Assembly (NCBI RefSeq): GCF_007004645.1
Contig: NZ_ML660019.1
Span: forward strand, 1,596,670-1,660,669
DNA: 64,000 bases
Origin: Aliiroseovarius halocynthiae
Lineage (GTDB): Bacteria; Pseudomonadota; Alphaproteobacteria; Rhodobacterales; Rhodobacteraceae
Direction of reading: 5' to 3'
The position numbers and the translations under genes were made by a program. Shown here piece by piece: positions 18,958 through 27,991 of the stretch. Every line of letters begins with the position of its first letter. The stretch's first letter is position 1. The notes under the pieces are model-generated. The model was given only the letters and a program-made list of their open reading frames with translations. It did no database searches and was not told where the DNA came from.

Positions 18958-19700
18958 TTGAACTTACAAACGTCCACAAAGCCTTTGGCCCGAAACGCGT
19001 GTTGGATGGGGTAAACCTGACCATCAACCGTGGCGAAAGCATGGTGATTATCGGCGGCTCCGGCACCGGGAAATCCGTTCTATTGAAGTGTATTCTTGGC
19101 CTGATGACGCAAGATAGCGGATCCATCACTCTGGATGGCGAAGACACTGCAAAAGCCGAACGCGACGCCTTTCTGGCCCGTTTCGGAATGTTATTTCAGG
19201 GCGCAGCCCTCTTTGACAGCCTGCCCGTCTGGCAAAACGTCGCCTTCCGCCTGCTGCGTGGATCGCTGGCGAAACCCAAAGACGAAGCCCGCGACATCGC
19301 GATCGAGAAGCTGCGCCGCGTGGGCCTGACGCCCGACGTGGCCGACCTGTTTCCGGCGGAACTCTCGGGCGGCATGCAAAAACGCGTCGGCCTTGCCCGC
19401 GCCATCGCCGCCGAGCCCGAGATCATCTTCTTTGACGAACCCACCACCGGCCTTGACCCGATCATGTCCGGCGTCATCAACGATCTGATCCGCGAGATCG
19501 TCGTCGAAATGGGCGCCACCGCCATGACCATCACCCACGACATGTCCTCCGTCCGCGTGATTTCTGACCACGTCGCAATGCTGCACGCGGGCAAGATCCA
19601 ATGGACCGGCCCCGTGAGCGACATGGACAACTCGGGCGACCCTTACGTGACGCAGTTTATTTCAGGAAGCGCTGAAGGGCCGATTGAGGCCGTGCGATAG
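18954..19700 (+). CDS. mlaF: MlaF-type ABC transporter ATPase
   Basis: This is the 248-residue ATPase partner of MlaE. Walker A is GGSGTGKSVLLK near residue 37, the signature is LSGGMQKRVGLARA, Walker B is IIFFDEPTTGLDP, and the switch histidine is in TITHDMSS. Start and stop fit an operon with mlaE (four-base overlap). The following 140 bases have no gene and the next ORF has much lower GC. Confidence 0.95.
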   Translation: MIELTNVHKAFGPKRVLDGVNLTINRGESMVIIGGSGTGKSVLLKCILGLMTQDSGSITLDGEDTAKAERDAFLARFGMLFQGAALFDSLPVWQNVAFRLLRGSLAKPKDEARDIAIEKLRRVGLTPDVADLFPAELSGGMQKRVGLARAIAAEPEIIFFDEPTTGLDPIMSGVINDLIREIVVEMGATAMTITHDMSSVRVISDHVAMLHAGKIQWTGPVSDMDNSGDPYVTQFISGSAEGPIEAVR

Positions 19701-19842
19701 TGTAACGTGCCCTGAACTCGAAAAGTCTCAGACAAAGAGTTGTTACTGCCGCAATCACCCCTAGATATCATCCAAATGTATATTTTACCGAATTCGCTTT
19801 CGTGAACTTTTCGCGGCAGCCTGGATTCAGGACGAAACACTG

Positions 19843-20385
19843 ATGATTGAACCCTCTGTCTTTTTGGAAATTCTGATTTTTCCTCTGAGCCTTCCGATCC
19901 CAATGAATCTGCTTATCTCTTCCGTGTTACTTGCTAAAAGACAGACAAGGTTTTTCCGCCTTGCTTACTATTCTTCTGCTATTTGCTGGGCATATCTTGC
20001 AAGCGTACCCTTGTTGTCTCTGGCCACCGAGTGGAGCGCGAGTGAACTCTCATTAATCTATCCAAAACTTGGTTTGTCAGCCGCGTTTGTCATTGGATTG
20101 TTGGGGTTGTTCGCGCCTCTTATCGGCGAACCACGCAAACACGATTCCGCAAGCGCCGATGATTTCCAATATTTCTGGCCTTCAACCGCCTTGAGCATTC
20201 TTCTCATTTCCTTTGCTGCTTCGTTCTCGTCCCTTCAGCCTCAATCACCCTCGTTAAAGAACGGAATTTGCAACGACGGCGGAAAACAACTCATTGAGGC
20301 AATGGACGCCAATCTCCCAGATGTTATGCATGACATTGAGGCGAACACTGGCAAACGCCTCACAGACCTGCTTGCATGTAGCTAG
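19843..20385 (+). CDS. Low-GC orphan membrane protein
   Basis: I do not recognise this 180-residue protein. It has three or four hydrophobic segments, at about residues 7-30, 40-62, 78-95 and 113-130. A polar C-terminal region follows (ICNDGGKQLIEAMDAN). By hand count two 60-base lines inside it have about 40% GC, far below neighbouring genes, and the codon use differs. The ribosome site is weak. It sits between mlaF and the PqiA-like gene, so it looks like a small acquired insertion. Confidence 0.6.
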   Translation: MIEPSVFLEILIFPLSLPIPMNLLISSVLLAKRQTRFFRLAYYSSAICWAYLASVPLLSLATEWSASELSLIYPKLGLSAAFVIGLLGLFAPLIGEPRKHDSASADDFQYFWPSTALSILLISFAASFSSLQPQSPSLKNGICNDGGKQLIEAMDANLPDVMHDIEANTGKRLTDLLACS

Positions 20386-20397
20386 AAAGTCCATTCT

Positions 20398-20844
20398 GTG
20401 TCGAAACTTTTCCGTTACCTCAACCTCGCCCTCCTCATCGCCTTCCCTATCGCGTGGTTCGCACCGCTTATGCGGGCAGGCATCAACCTCCCGCTCTTTG
20501 GCTTGAAAGAGGTCAGCGTGATTTCGGGCCTGCAAGCGCTGTGGGACACCGACGTGGTCCTCGCGCTACTCGTCACGTTTTTCGCAGTCTTTGCCCCGAT
20601 CATGAAAGTACTGGGCTTGGCGCTGATCCAGTTCGGCATGATGCGCCGCAAGATGCTGCCCGTGTTCAACATATTGGGCAAACTCGCCATGGCCGACATC
20701 TTCCTGATCGCGCTCTATATCGTGCTGGTCAAAGGCATCGGACTTGCCAAGATCGAGACCGGATGGGGCCTTTACCTCTTCACCGCCTGTGTGATCACCT
20801 CAATTGCCCTCAGCATAACGACAGCGAAACGCCAGAAAGCCTGA
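20398..20844 (+). CDS. Paraquat-inducible protein A-like membrane protein
   Basis: The 148-residue protein resembles one PqiA domain. It has four membrane segments, the first at about 7-26. The middle (LWDTDVVLALLVTFFAVFAPIMKVLGL) and the loop FGMMRRKMLPVFNILGKLAMADIFLIAL are typical of PqiA/YebS. It uses a GTG start; no ATG is available before the first helix. PqiA proteins work with MCE-type lipid transport, so the closeness to mlaEF fits a shared envelope-lipid role. Confidence 0.82.
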   Translation: MSKLFRYLNLALLIAFPIAWFAPLMRAGINLPLFGLKEVSVISGLQALWDTDVVLALLVTFFAVFAPIMKVLGLALIQFGMMRRKMLPVFNILGKLAMADIFLIALYIVLVKGIGLAKIETGWGLYLFTACVITSIALSITTAKRQKA

Positions 20845-20942
20845 CGCAACCGCCGCGCGCGCCAGCGCGCGGCCACCCCCAACCGAAGGCGATCCCTTAA
20901 GGGGTCAACGCCGGGCAGGAGCCCTCGATTCCATCACGCGCT

Positions 20943-21161
20943 CTACAGGCCAGATGCAATCATCTCGCGTATTTTCTTGGCTTTCTCAAAGTGGTCAAGC
21001 TCGTGTGTCTTGATCCACCATTCCGCTGCTTCCATCAGCAGCTCTGGGTCATCATTCTTATTTGCGAAGAACGCGTAGAAAGACAGGCCAACCGTGTCCC
21101 CCTTCTTGGCGATTTTCGCATCACAGATCTCGATTGCCTTTGCCCTCAAGCCTTCACGCAT
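20943..21161 (-). CDS. Small conserved acidic protein (DUF6500-like)
   Basis: This 72-residue soluble protein contains LSFYAFFANKNDDPELLMEAAEWWI and HFEKAKKIREMI, which I associate tentatively with DUF6500. It has helical character and no signal or membrane segment. It is divergent from radA, with 130 bases between start codons. No function can be offered. Confidence 0.6.
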   Translation of the reverse strand: MREGLRAKAIEICDAKIAKKGDTVGLSFYAFFANKNDDPELLMEAAEWWIKTHELDHFEKAKKIREMIASGL

Positions 21162-21291
21162 TGTGTTCGTCCTTGGTTTAGCCCCCCTGAAGACGACCTC
21201 GCATTACATCAGGAAAGCGCATGCCATACGACACAATCAAAACGCGGATCAAGGGCTTGCCTGTCCAAACGCAACCATGCACAAACACTGC

Positions 21292-22659
21292 ATGGCAAAA
21301 GCACAAAAAACCTTCACCTGTTCGGCCTGTGGGGCCAGCTCTTCGAAATGGTCCGGCCGTTGCGAAGCCTGCGGTGAATGGAACACAATTTCGGAAGATA
21401 CGCCCCTCAGCGCAGGTCCAGCGACGAAGTCTCTTGGCGGCACGCGCGGGGCGTCCATCACGCTGACCGACCTGTCCACTGAAGAGGCACCGCCGCCGCG
21501 CACCGAATGCGGCGTGGGCGAGCTGGACCGCGTATTGGGCGGTGGCTTGGTGCCGGGATCCGCCATTCTGGTGGGCGGTGATCCTGGCATCGGGAAGTCC
21601 ACGCTTCTTTTGCAAGCCGCCGCGCGATTCGCTCAGGTGGGCCTGCCCACGATCTATGTCTCGGGCGAGGAAGCCTCGGCCCAGGTGCGCATGCGCGCCC
21701 AGCGTTTGGGCCTTACGGACGCCCCGGTCCGGCTGGCGGCGGAAACCAATCTGCGCGACATCCTGACGACACTGGATGCCGAGCGCCCTGCCCTTGCCAT
21801 TATCGATTCGATCCAGACCATGTGGGCCGACAACGTAGACAGCGCGCCGGGATCGGTCAGCCAGGTCCGTGCCGCAGCGCATGAACTGACCACTTTTGCA
21901 AAGAAACGCGGTATCTCGGTCATTCTGGTGGGGCACGTCACCAAGGAAGGCCAGATCGCTGGCCCACGTGTGGTCGAGCATATGGTCGATACAGTGCTCT
22001 ATTTCGAAGGCGAACGCGGCCACCAGTTCCGCATCTTGCGCGCGGTGAAGAATCGTTTCGGCCCAGCAGATGAAATCGGCGTATTTGAAATGACCGGCGC
22101 GGGCCTATCTGAGGTCGTGAACCCCTCGGCCCTGTTCCTGTCAGATCGCGAAGATCCGGCACCCGGATCCGTGGTGTTCGCAGGCATCGAAGGGACGCGC
22201 CCGGTGCTAGTCGAATTGCAGGCATTGGTTGCACCCTCGCCGCATTCGCAGCCCCGCCGGTCCGTCCTTGGTTGGGATAGCGGCCGCCTTGCAATGATCC
22301 TTGCCGTGTTGGAAGCCCGCTGCGGCATCCCCTTTGCCGGGCTTGATGTCTATCTGAATGTGGCCGGCGGCATGAAAATCTCGGAACCCGCGGCGGATCT
22401 GGCTGTGGCGGCGGCGCTACTGTCCGCGCGCGAGGATGCTTCGATCCCCAAAGACACTGTGGTTTTCGGAGAAATTAGTCTATCAGGCGCCCTAAGACCT
22501 GTCGGTCAAACAGAAAACCGGTTGAAAGAAGCGCAAAAACTTGGTTTCACTTCCGCGATAGCGCCAACGCGCAGCAAGACTGGCTCAGGATCTGGGCTGA
22601 ACGTTCAGAAGATGTCGGACCTTGCCGGGTTCGTCGGTGAAATATTCGGAGCCGGATAG
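21292..22659 (+). CDS. radA: DNA repair protein RadA
   Basis: RadA is a RecA-like helicase that processes recombination intermediates. The 455-residue protein has an N-terminal zinc finger (CSACGASSSKWSGRCEAC), the Walker A motif GGDPGIGKSTLLLQ, and the RadA-specific KNRFGPADEIGVFEM motif. A C-terminal Lon-like domain includes DLAVAAALLSAR. I used MAKAQKTFTCS as the start because the longer frame overlaps the divergent small gene. cvpA follows 50 bases later. Confidence 0.95.
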   Translation: MAKAQKTFTCSACGASSSKWSGRCEACGEWNTISEDTPLSAGPATKSLGGTRGASITLTDLSTEEAPPPRTECGVGELDRVLGGGLVPGSAILVGGDPGIGKSTLLLQAAARFAQVGLPTIYVSGEEASAQVRMRAQRLGLTDAPVRLAAETNLRDILTTLDAERPALAIIDSIQTMWADNVDSAPGSVSQVRAAAHELTTFAKKRGISVILVGHVTKEGQIAGPRVVEHMVDTVLYFEGERGHQFRILRAVKNRFGPADEIGVFEMTGAGLSEVVNPSALFLSDREDPAPGSVVFAGIEGTRPVLVELQALVAPSPHSQPRRSVLGWDSGRLAMILAVLEARCGIPFAGLDVYLNVAGGMKISEPAADLAVAAALLSAREDASIPKDTVVFGEISLSGALRPVGQTENRLKEAQKLGFTSAIAPTRSKTGSGSGLNVQKMSDLAGFVGEIFGAG

Positions 22660-22709
22660 GCTCAAAACAGGGACGGTATCGGGCTAAGACCTGAACCGAA
22701 GTGAAGAAC

Positions 22710-23312
22710 ATGGAAGGTTTTACACTAGTTGATGGGGTCGTAGCCGCGGTCATCCTGATTTCGGCGATTTTGGCCTATTCGCGCGGTTTTGTGCGCGAGG
22801 GTATGTCTATTGTTGGTTGGGTTGCGGCCGCAGTGCTTGCCTACATTTTCGCGCCGCGCGCGCTGCCGTTGATCAAAGAGGTCCCTGTGCTGAAGGATTT
22901 CATCGGAGACAGCTGCGAGTTGTCGATGATCGCCGCATTCGCAGGCGTCTTCGCCCTTGCACTGGTCCTCGTATCGATTTTCACACCACTATTCTCCTCC
23001 GCAGTGCAACGCTCAGCACTTGGCGGGCTGGATCAGGCGCTTGGCTTCATTTTTGGCGTTTTGCGCGGTCTGATTCTCGTGGCAATCGCGCTGGTCGTCT
23101 ATGACCGCATTGTTACCACTGACACCATTCCGATGGTCGATGACAGTCGCACCGCCAAAATCTTTGCTCGCACGCAGGATCAGATTAACGAACAGATCCC
23201 AGAAGATGCACCGGGCTGGATCGTTGAGAAATACGAAAACCTGGTCGGCACTTGTTCGGGTGGCGAAACCCCTAGCACCGCACCAGCGGAACCGACAGGC
23301 ACCGACTCCTAA
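22710..23312 (+). CDS. cvpA: CvpA family membrane protein
   Basis: The 200-residue protein has four membrane segments in the first 130 residues, beginning MEGFTLVDGVVAAVILIS, with the family motif SRGFVREGMSIVGWVAA. The C-terminus is a soluble, low-complexity tail rich in Thr and Pro. I chose the ATG at MEGFTL, with AAGTGAAG upstream, over a GTG three codons earlier. CvpA next to purF is a widespread arrangement. Its molecular role is poorly understood. Confidence 0.9.
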   Translation: MEGFTLVDGVVAAVILISAILAYSRGFVREGMSIVGWVAAAVLAYIFAPRALPLIKEVPVLKDFIGDSCELSMIAAFAGVFALALVLVSIFTPLFSSAVQRSALGGLDQALGFIFGVLRGLILVAIALVVYDRIVTTDTIPMVDDSRTAKIFARTQDQINEQIPEDAPGWIVEKYENLVGTCSGGETPSTAPAEPTGTDS

Positions 23313-23322
23313 ACCTCTTGCA

Positions 23323-23353
23323 CAACGCGCCTTCGGGCGCGTTGTTTCGTTTT
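23323..23353 (+). terminator. Terminator between cvpA and purF
   Basis: CAACGCGCC-TTC-GGGCGCGTTG is a tight stem followed by TTTCGTTTT, 11 bases after the cvpA stop. It suggests that purF is mainly transcribed from its own promoter despite the conserved adjacency. Confidence 0.82.
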
Positions 23354-23452
23354 GGGCCGCAGAAATCGCACGCGGATTGTGATAGTTTGATGACATGGCG
23401 GAACCCGTCCAGTAAGAGAGGCCCAACGCCACGGAATCGGAGACCGCTGCTC

Positions 23453-24937
23453 ATGTCCGACACCTCGCCTGCCTGCCCCTCCACCATGCCATTTGCGCAT
23501 CCGTTTGATGACGACAAGCTGAAGGAGGAGTGCGGCGTTTTCGGCGTCATCGGCCTGAAAGACGCTGCGAATTTCGTCGCTCTTGGCCTTCACGCCCTAC
23601 AACATCGCGGACAAGAGGCTGGCGGCATCGTCTGCCACGACCCTGACGAAGGCTTCAATTCGGCCCGCCGCTTTGGATATGTCCGCGACAACTTTACCAA
23701 GGCCAGCGTGATGGAGACCCTTCCGGGCCCGCTTGCCATTGGCCATGTCCGCTACTCCACTGCTGGATCGAAAGGGGCCGTCATCCGCGACGTGCAGCCC
23801 TTCTTTGGCGAGTTCTCCATGGGCGGGGCAGCGATTGCCCATAACGGCAACATCACAAATGCCGACGCCCTGCGCCGCGAGCTGATCGAGCGTGGCTCGA
23901 TCTTTCAAAGCTCATCTGACAGTGAATGTATTATTCATCTGATGGCGCGGTCGCTTCAGCGCAACATCCCCGAACGTATGGAAGATGCGCTGCGCCGGGT
24001 TGAAGGCGCATTCTCGGTCGTGGCCATGACCCGCACAAAACTGATGGGCGTGCGCGACCCGCATGGGGTGCGTCCGCTGGTATTGGGCAAGCTTGGCGAA
24101 GGTTGGGTTCTTTCCTCGGAAACCTGCGCGCTTGACATCATCGGCGCTGATTTCATTCGCGAGATCGAGCCAGGTGAAATGGTCGTCATCACGGACCAAG
24201 GTGTCGACAGCAGCTTCCCGTTCCGCCCACAGCCGTCCAAGTTCTGCATCTTCGAGCACGTCTATTTCTCGCGCCCTGACAGCATTTATGGCGGTCGTTC
24301 CGTCTATGAAACCCGCCGCCAGATCGGCGTGGAACTGGCCCGCGAAACTGCGGTCGAAGCGGATCTGGTTTGCCCGATCCCAGACAGCGGCGTGCCCTCG
24401 GCGATCGGGTACAGTCAGGAAAGCGGTATTCCTTATGCGCTGGGGATCATCCGCAACCAGTATATGGGCCGAACCTTTATTGAGCCGACCGAGCAGATTC
24501 GCAACATGGGTGTGCGTCTGAAGCTGAACGTGAACCGCGCCCTGATCCGCGGCAAGCGCGTGATCCTGGTCGATGACAGCGTGGTGCGCGGCACCACCAC
24601 ACGCAAGATCAAAGATATGCTGCTGGATGCAGGTGCCAAAGAAGTCCACTTCCGCATCGCAAGCCCGCCCACCGCATGGCCCTGCTTCTATGGCGTCGAC
24701 ACGCCCAATCGTGACAAGCTTTTGGCGGCCCAGATGACCGAAGACGAGATGTGCGAACACCTGAAGGTCGACAGCCTGAAATTCATCTCGCTCGACGGTC
24801 TTTATCGCGCCGTTGGCGAAGCCGAAGGCCGCAAGAAAGACTGCCCGCAATATTGCGATGCGTGTTTCTCGGGCGAATATCCGGTGACACCCGCAGATCA
24901 GATTGAAAAAGGGTTCGAGCTGAAGGCGGCGGAGTAG
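23453..24937 (+). CDS. purF: Amidophosphoribosyltransferase PurF
   Basis: PurF commits PRPP to purine synthesis by adding the amide nitrogen of glutamine. It has 494 residues from MSDTSPACPS (GGAG 13 bases upstream). The Ntn glutaminase nucleophile is C27 in KEECGVFGVIG, implying a removed propeptide of 26 residues. A start 11 codons later (MPFAHPF) would give 15. The PRPP loop is VILVDDSVVRGTTT. Cysteines in KFCIFEHVYFSRPDS, TAWPCFYG and CPQYCDACFSG match the four ligands of the iron-sulfur cluster in Bacillus-type PurF. An unrelated SMI1/KNR4 gene starts one base after its stop. Confidence 0.95.
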   Translation: MSDTSPACPSTMPFAHPFDDDKLKEECGVFGVIGLKDAANFVALGLHALQHRGQEAGGIVCHDPDEGFNSARRFGYVRDNFTKASVMETLPGPLAIGHVRYSTAGSKGAVIRDVQPFFGEFSMGGAAIAHNGNITNADALRRELIERGSIFQSSSDSECIIHLMARSLQRNIPERMEDALRRVEGAFSVVAMTRTKLMGVRDPHGVRPLVLGKLGEGWVLSSETCALDIIGADFIREIEPGEMVVITDQGVDSSFPFRPQPSKFCIFEHVYFSRPDSIYGGRSVYETRRQIGVELARETAVEADLVCPIPDSGVPSAIGYSQESGIPYALGIIRNQYMGRTFIEPTEQIRNMGVRLKLNVNRALIRGKRVILVDDSVVRGTTTRKIKDMLLDAGAKEVHFRIASPPTAWPCFYGVDTPNRDKLLAAQMTEDEMCEHLKVDSLKFISLDGLYRAVGEAEGRKKDCPQYCDACFSGEYPVTPADQIEKGFELKAAE

Positions 24938-24938
24938 G

Positions 24939-25574
24939 ATGGACAACATCGATGTGCTGATCGAAAAGCTGCGAAAGCGCATTCCTCGCATCGATGGGCA
25001 TCTGACTGGCCCACTGCCCCAGCCAGCACCAATCTTGACGGATACAGAATTGGCCGACTGCGAAGCTCAACTAGGATTCGCGCTTCCGCCGCTATTGGTC
25101 CGCATCTACAAAGACATTGGCAATGGCGGTTTTGGACCGGGATGTGGGCTGATGGGCGTCGGGTCAAGCGGCTTCCCCGATGACCTAGATGCCACGGTAG
25201 ATTCTCGATATCTGGAGGACACGCGATCAGTCCCCGGCAGACGATCCTTCGGATGGCCCAGAAAGCTTCTGCCGATATGCCATCATGGGTGCGCGATGTA
25301 CTCGTGCGTCGAGGCCGACACAGATCAAATGATCTATTGGGAGCCGAACCACTGGAAAGATGGAAGGCCCGCCCGCACTGCCCTCTACCCCATGAGCATG
25401 ACGCTTCATCAGTGGCTTGAGCGATGGGCCGATGGGCATGACCCGTTCGAGTTTCCGTTCGAACCCGGCACTGGAACGCCGAAGATTCCGTCGCTATACG
25501 AGCTGAATCCCCCCGCGAAGCGAAAGCGCGGCTACCCTCGTTCGCAGCTGAATTTCTTTGACGAGCTTGAGTAG
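24939..25574 (+). CDS. SMI1/KNR4 (SUKH) family protein
   Basis: This 211-residue soluble protein has the SUKH hallmark near residues 35-70: LTDTELADCEAQLGFALPPLLVRIYKDIGNGGFGPG in consecutive blocks. It then has WLERWADG near the C-terminus. Many SUKH proteins are immunity factors against polymorphic toxins, but some have other roles. It starts one base after the purF stop, with a GGAG inside the purF end, so it would be co-expressed with purF. No toxin gene is nearby. The family call is good; the immunity role is inference. Confidence 0.75.
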   Translation: MDNIDVLIEKLRKRIPRIDGHLTGPLPQPAPILTDTELADCEAQLGFALPPLLVRIYKDIGNGGFGPGCGLMGVGSSGFPDDLDATVDSRYLEDTRSVPGRRSFGWPRKLLPICHHGCAMYSCVEADTDQMIYWEPNHWKDGRPARTALYPMSMTLHQWLERWADGHDPFEFPFEPGTGTPKIPSLYELNPPAKRKRGYPRSQLNFFDELE

Positions 25575-25622
25575 CCTTAACAAAGTCTCGACATTTATCC
25601 TGATCAGCACTAAGCCGCCTCT

Positions 25623-26276
25623 ATGACCGACACACAGAAAATCGCCCTCGTAACCGGTGCATCGCGTGGCCTAGGGGCCGCGTTGGCGCTGGAGCTTTCC
25701 AAAACCCATCACGTTGTCGCCGTGGGCCGCACCACAGGTGCGCTGGAAGAGCTGGATGACAAGATCAAGGCCGCTGGTGGCTCCGCCACGCTGGCGCCGA
25801 TGGATGTGACCAACAAGGATGCGATGGCGCATCTGTGCCGTTCGATCCATGACCGTTGGGGACCGATTGATGTCTGGGCGCATACGGCGATTTATGGCCC
25901 CGCGCTGATGCCGACACCTGATCTGGACGACAAGGGCTGGACGCAGGCGTGGAATACGAATGTCGAGGCGACGCGCAACCTGATCTTTATGGTCAACGCG
26001 CTGATGACCGATGACAGCACCGCGATCTTCTTTGCGGATGACCACGCGGGCGAAAAGTTCTTTGCAGGCTATGGCGCCACCAAGGCAGCCCAAGTTGCGA
26101 TGGTGCGCAGCTGGGCGGCTGAGAACGCCAATATCGGCCCGCGTATTGTCGTTGCGGAACCCAAGCCGCTGGCGACGTCAATGCGCGGCCGCTTCTTCCC
26201 CGGCGAAGACCGCAGCACCTTGGCCCCGGTCGAGGACGAAGCCAAGCGCATCTTGTCCGAGGCAAACCCGGCTTAA
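25623..26276 (+). CDS. Short-chain dehydrogenase/reductase
   Basis: This is a 217-residue classical SDR. The cofactor motif is TGASRGLGAALA near residue 12, and Tyr/Lys appear in GYGATKAAQVAMVRSW. The usual NNAG is replaced by AHTAIYGPA, and the catalytic Ser position reads AIFFADDHAG, so it may lack the standard serine. Such divergent SDRs sit in many Roseobacter genomes without known substrates. It lies 48 bases after the SUKH gene on the same strand. Confidence 0.82.
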   Translation: MTDTQKIALVTGASRGLGAALALELSKTHHVVAVGRTTGALEELDDKIKAAGGSATLAPMDVTNKDAMAHLCRSIHDRWGPIDVWAHTAIYGPALMPTPDLDDKGWTQAWNTNVEATRNLIFMVNALMTDDSTAIFFADDHAGEKFFAGYGATKAAQVAMVRSWAAENANIGPRIVVAEPKPLATSMRGRFFPGEDRSTLAPVEDEAKRILSEANPA

Positions 26277-26406
26277 ACGCTGACCTGATCGCAACGGTTT
26301 TCACTTCCTAGCCCCATCTATGTCCGCTGCGCTTGCTGCACCGGCGTCCCTGCCCTATTGAATGGCAAAAGGCCACCAAATCGGGGCTCGGCGGAAAGGG
26401 CAAACT

Positions 26407-27204
26407 ATGCGCATTCTCATCACCAATGACGACGGGATTAACGCTCCTGGCTTGAAGGTGGCCGAAGCGATTGCCCATCAAGTCGCGCAAGACTTGGCCG
26501 GCGAAAAGGCCGAAATCTGGACCGTCGCCCCAGCATTCGAGCAATCCGGTGTCGGCCACTGTATTTCCTATACCAGCCCCTTCATGATCGCCGAGCTTGG
26601 CCCGCGTCGCTTCGCGGCTGAGGGCAGCCCCGCCGACTGCGTTCTGGCCGCGCTTTACGACGTCATGCCCGGGCGGCCGGACTTGGTGATCTCCGGCGTG
26701 AACCGGGGCAACAACTCGGCCGAGAATGCGCTATACTCTGGCACGCTGGGGGCCGCGATGGAGGCCGCACTTCAAGGCCTTCCTGCCATTGCCTTATCGC
26801 AATATATGGGCGACGGCACCAAGGATCTGGACAGCGTGTTTCAGGCGGCCGCCGCGTATGGACCCGAGATCGTGCGCAAGCTGGTCGAGGCCGGTCCCTG
26901 GGACAAAGGCAGCAACTATCCGATCTTCTACAACGTGAATTTCCCGCCCGTTGCCGCCGATTTGGTCAAAGGCATTCGCTCGGCCCCGCAAGGGTGGCGG
27001 CATGATGCTTTCTTCGGAACTCAAGCTCGTCACAGTCCGTCAGGCCGAAAGTTTCTGTGGGTCACAGGAGGGGTGCAATCCAACCCCTCGGAACCCGGTA
27101 TGGATGTGACCGTAAACTTGGAAGGCTATGTCTCGGTCACACCGATGCGGGCGGACCTGACCGCATATGACCATCTGGCGGCGCTGGAGGGCTTGTTCGA
27201 ATGA
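26407..27204 (+). CDS. surE: 5'/3'-nucleotidase SurE
   Basis: SurE is a metal-dependent phosphatase acting on nucleoside monophosphates. It has 265 residues from [16 protein letters not shown], where the two Asp bind metal. The other conserved blocks are [25 protein letters not shown] and the metal Asn in ISGVNRG. The GGAAAGG site is upstream of the ATG. The stop overlaps the pcm start by four bases, the common surE-pcm pair. Confidence 0.95.
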   Translation: MRILITNDDGINAPGLKVAEAIAHQVAQDLAGEKAEIWTVAPAFEQSGVGHCISYTSPFMIAELGPRRFAAEGSPADCVLAALYDVMPGRPDLVISGVNRGNNSAENALYSGTLGAAMEAALQGLPAIALSQYMGDGTKDLDSVFQAAAAYGPEIVRKLVEAGPWDKGSNYPIFYNVNFPPVAADLVKGIRSAPQGWRHDAFFGTQARHSPSGRKFLWVTGGVQSNPSEPGMDVTVNLEGYVSVTPMRADLTAYDHLAALEGLFE

Positions 27205-27869
27205 ACCAAGCAGACGGACAGGCGCCCGTGGCGTGGGACCCAGAACAGAAGATGCAATTTCTGTTCGCACTCCGATCAAAGGGCGTGACAAACCCGCGCG
27301 TGCTGTCCGCCATGGAAGAGATCGACCGCGGCCCGTTTGTGCGCGGCGTCTTCGCCCGTCGCGCTTATGAAGACATGCCCCTGCCGATTGCCTGCGGGCA
27401 GACAATTTCGCAGCCGTCGGTCGTTGGGTTGATGACGCAAGCCGCCGACATCTCGCCTCGCGATAAGGTGCTCGAGCTGGGGACCGGATCTGGTTATCAG
27501 GCGGCAATCCTGTCAAAGCTTGCCCGCCGGGTCTATACGGTCGACCGTCACCGCCGCCTCGTTGCCGAAGCACGCGAGCTGTTCGAAGCGATGGACCTGC
27601 ACAATATTACTGCGATCACCGGCGACGGATCGCGCGGCCTGCCCGATCAATCCCCGTTTGATCGCATCATTGTCACGGCCGCTGCAGAAGACCCGCCCAG
27701 TCCGCTCTTGGCGCAGCTGGCCGTTGGCGGTATCATGATTGTACCGGTGGGTCAGTCCGATGCGGTTCAGAGCCTGATTAAGGTCACAAGAACCGAAACA
27801 GGATTTGACTATGACGAGCTTCTGCCGGTGCGGTTCGTTCCCCTTTTGGAAGGGCTGGGGCGCGATTAA
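27201..27869 (+). CDS. pcm: Protein-L-isoaspartate O-methyltransferase
   Basis: Pcm methylates isoaspartyl residues in damaged proteins so that they can revert. The protein is 222 residues. The family block [12 protein letters not shown] lies upstream of the SAM motif [15 protein letters not shown], and [11 protein letters not shown] follows later. It overlaps surE (ATGA). The NlpD-like gene follows on the same strand, giving the widespread surE-pcm-nlpD order. Confidence 0.95.
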   Translation: MNQADGQAPVAWDPEQKMQFLFALRSKGVTNPRVLSAMEEIDRGPFVRGVFARRAYEDMPLPIACGQTISQPSVVGLMTQAADISPRDKVLELGTGSGYQAAILSKLARRVYTVDRHRRLVAEARELFEAMDLHNITAITGDGSRGLPDQSPFDRIIVTAAAEDPPSPLLAQLAVGGIMIVPVGQSDAVQSLIKVTRTETGFDYDELLPVRFVPLLEGLGRD

Positions 27870-27991
27870 TCAATTTTCCCGCGACGGCGGGATCAGGTTG
27901 GGATTTCCCGACCATATCATGACAAGGCCCCCAATAAGGGTCACATGCAGTGCCTGACAAACGGGCCCATGAACTGAGGAAGAGACGAGCA

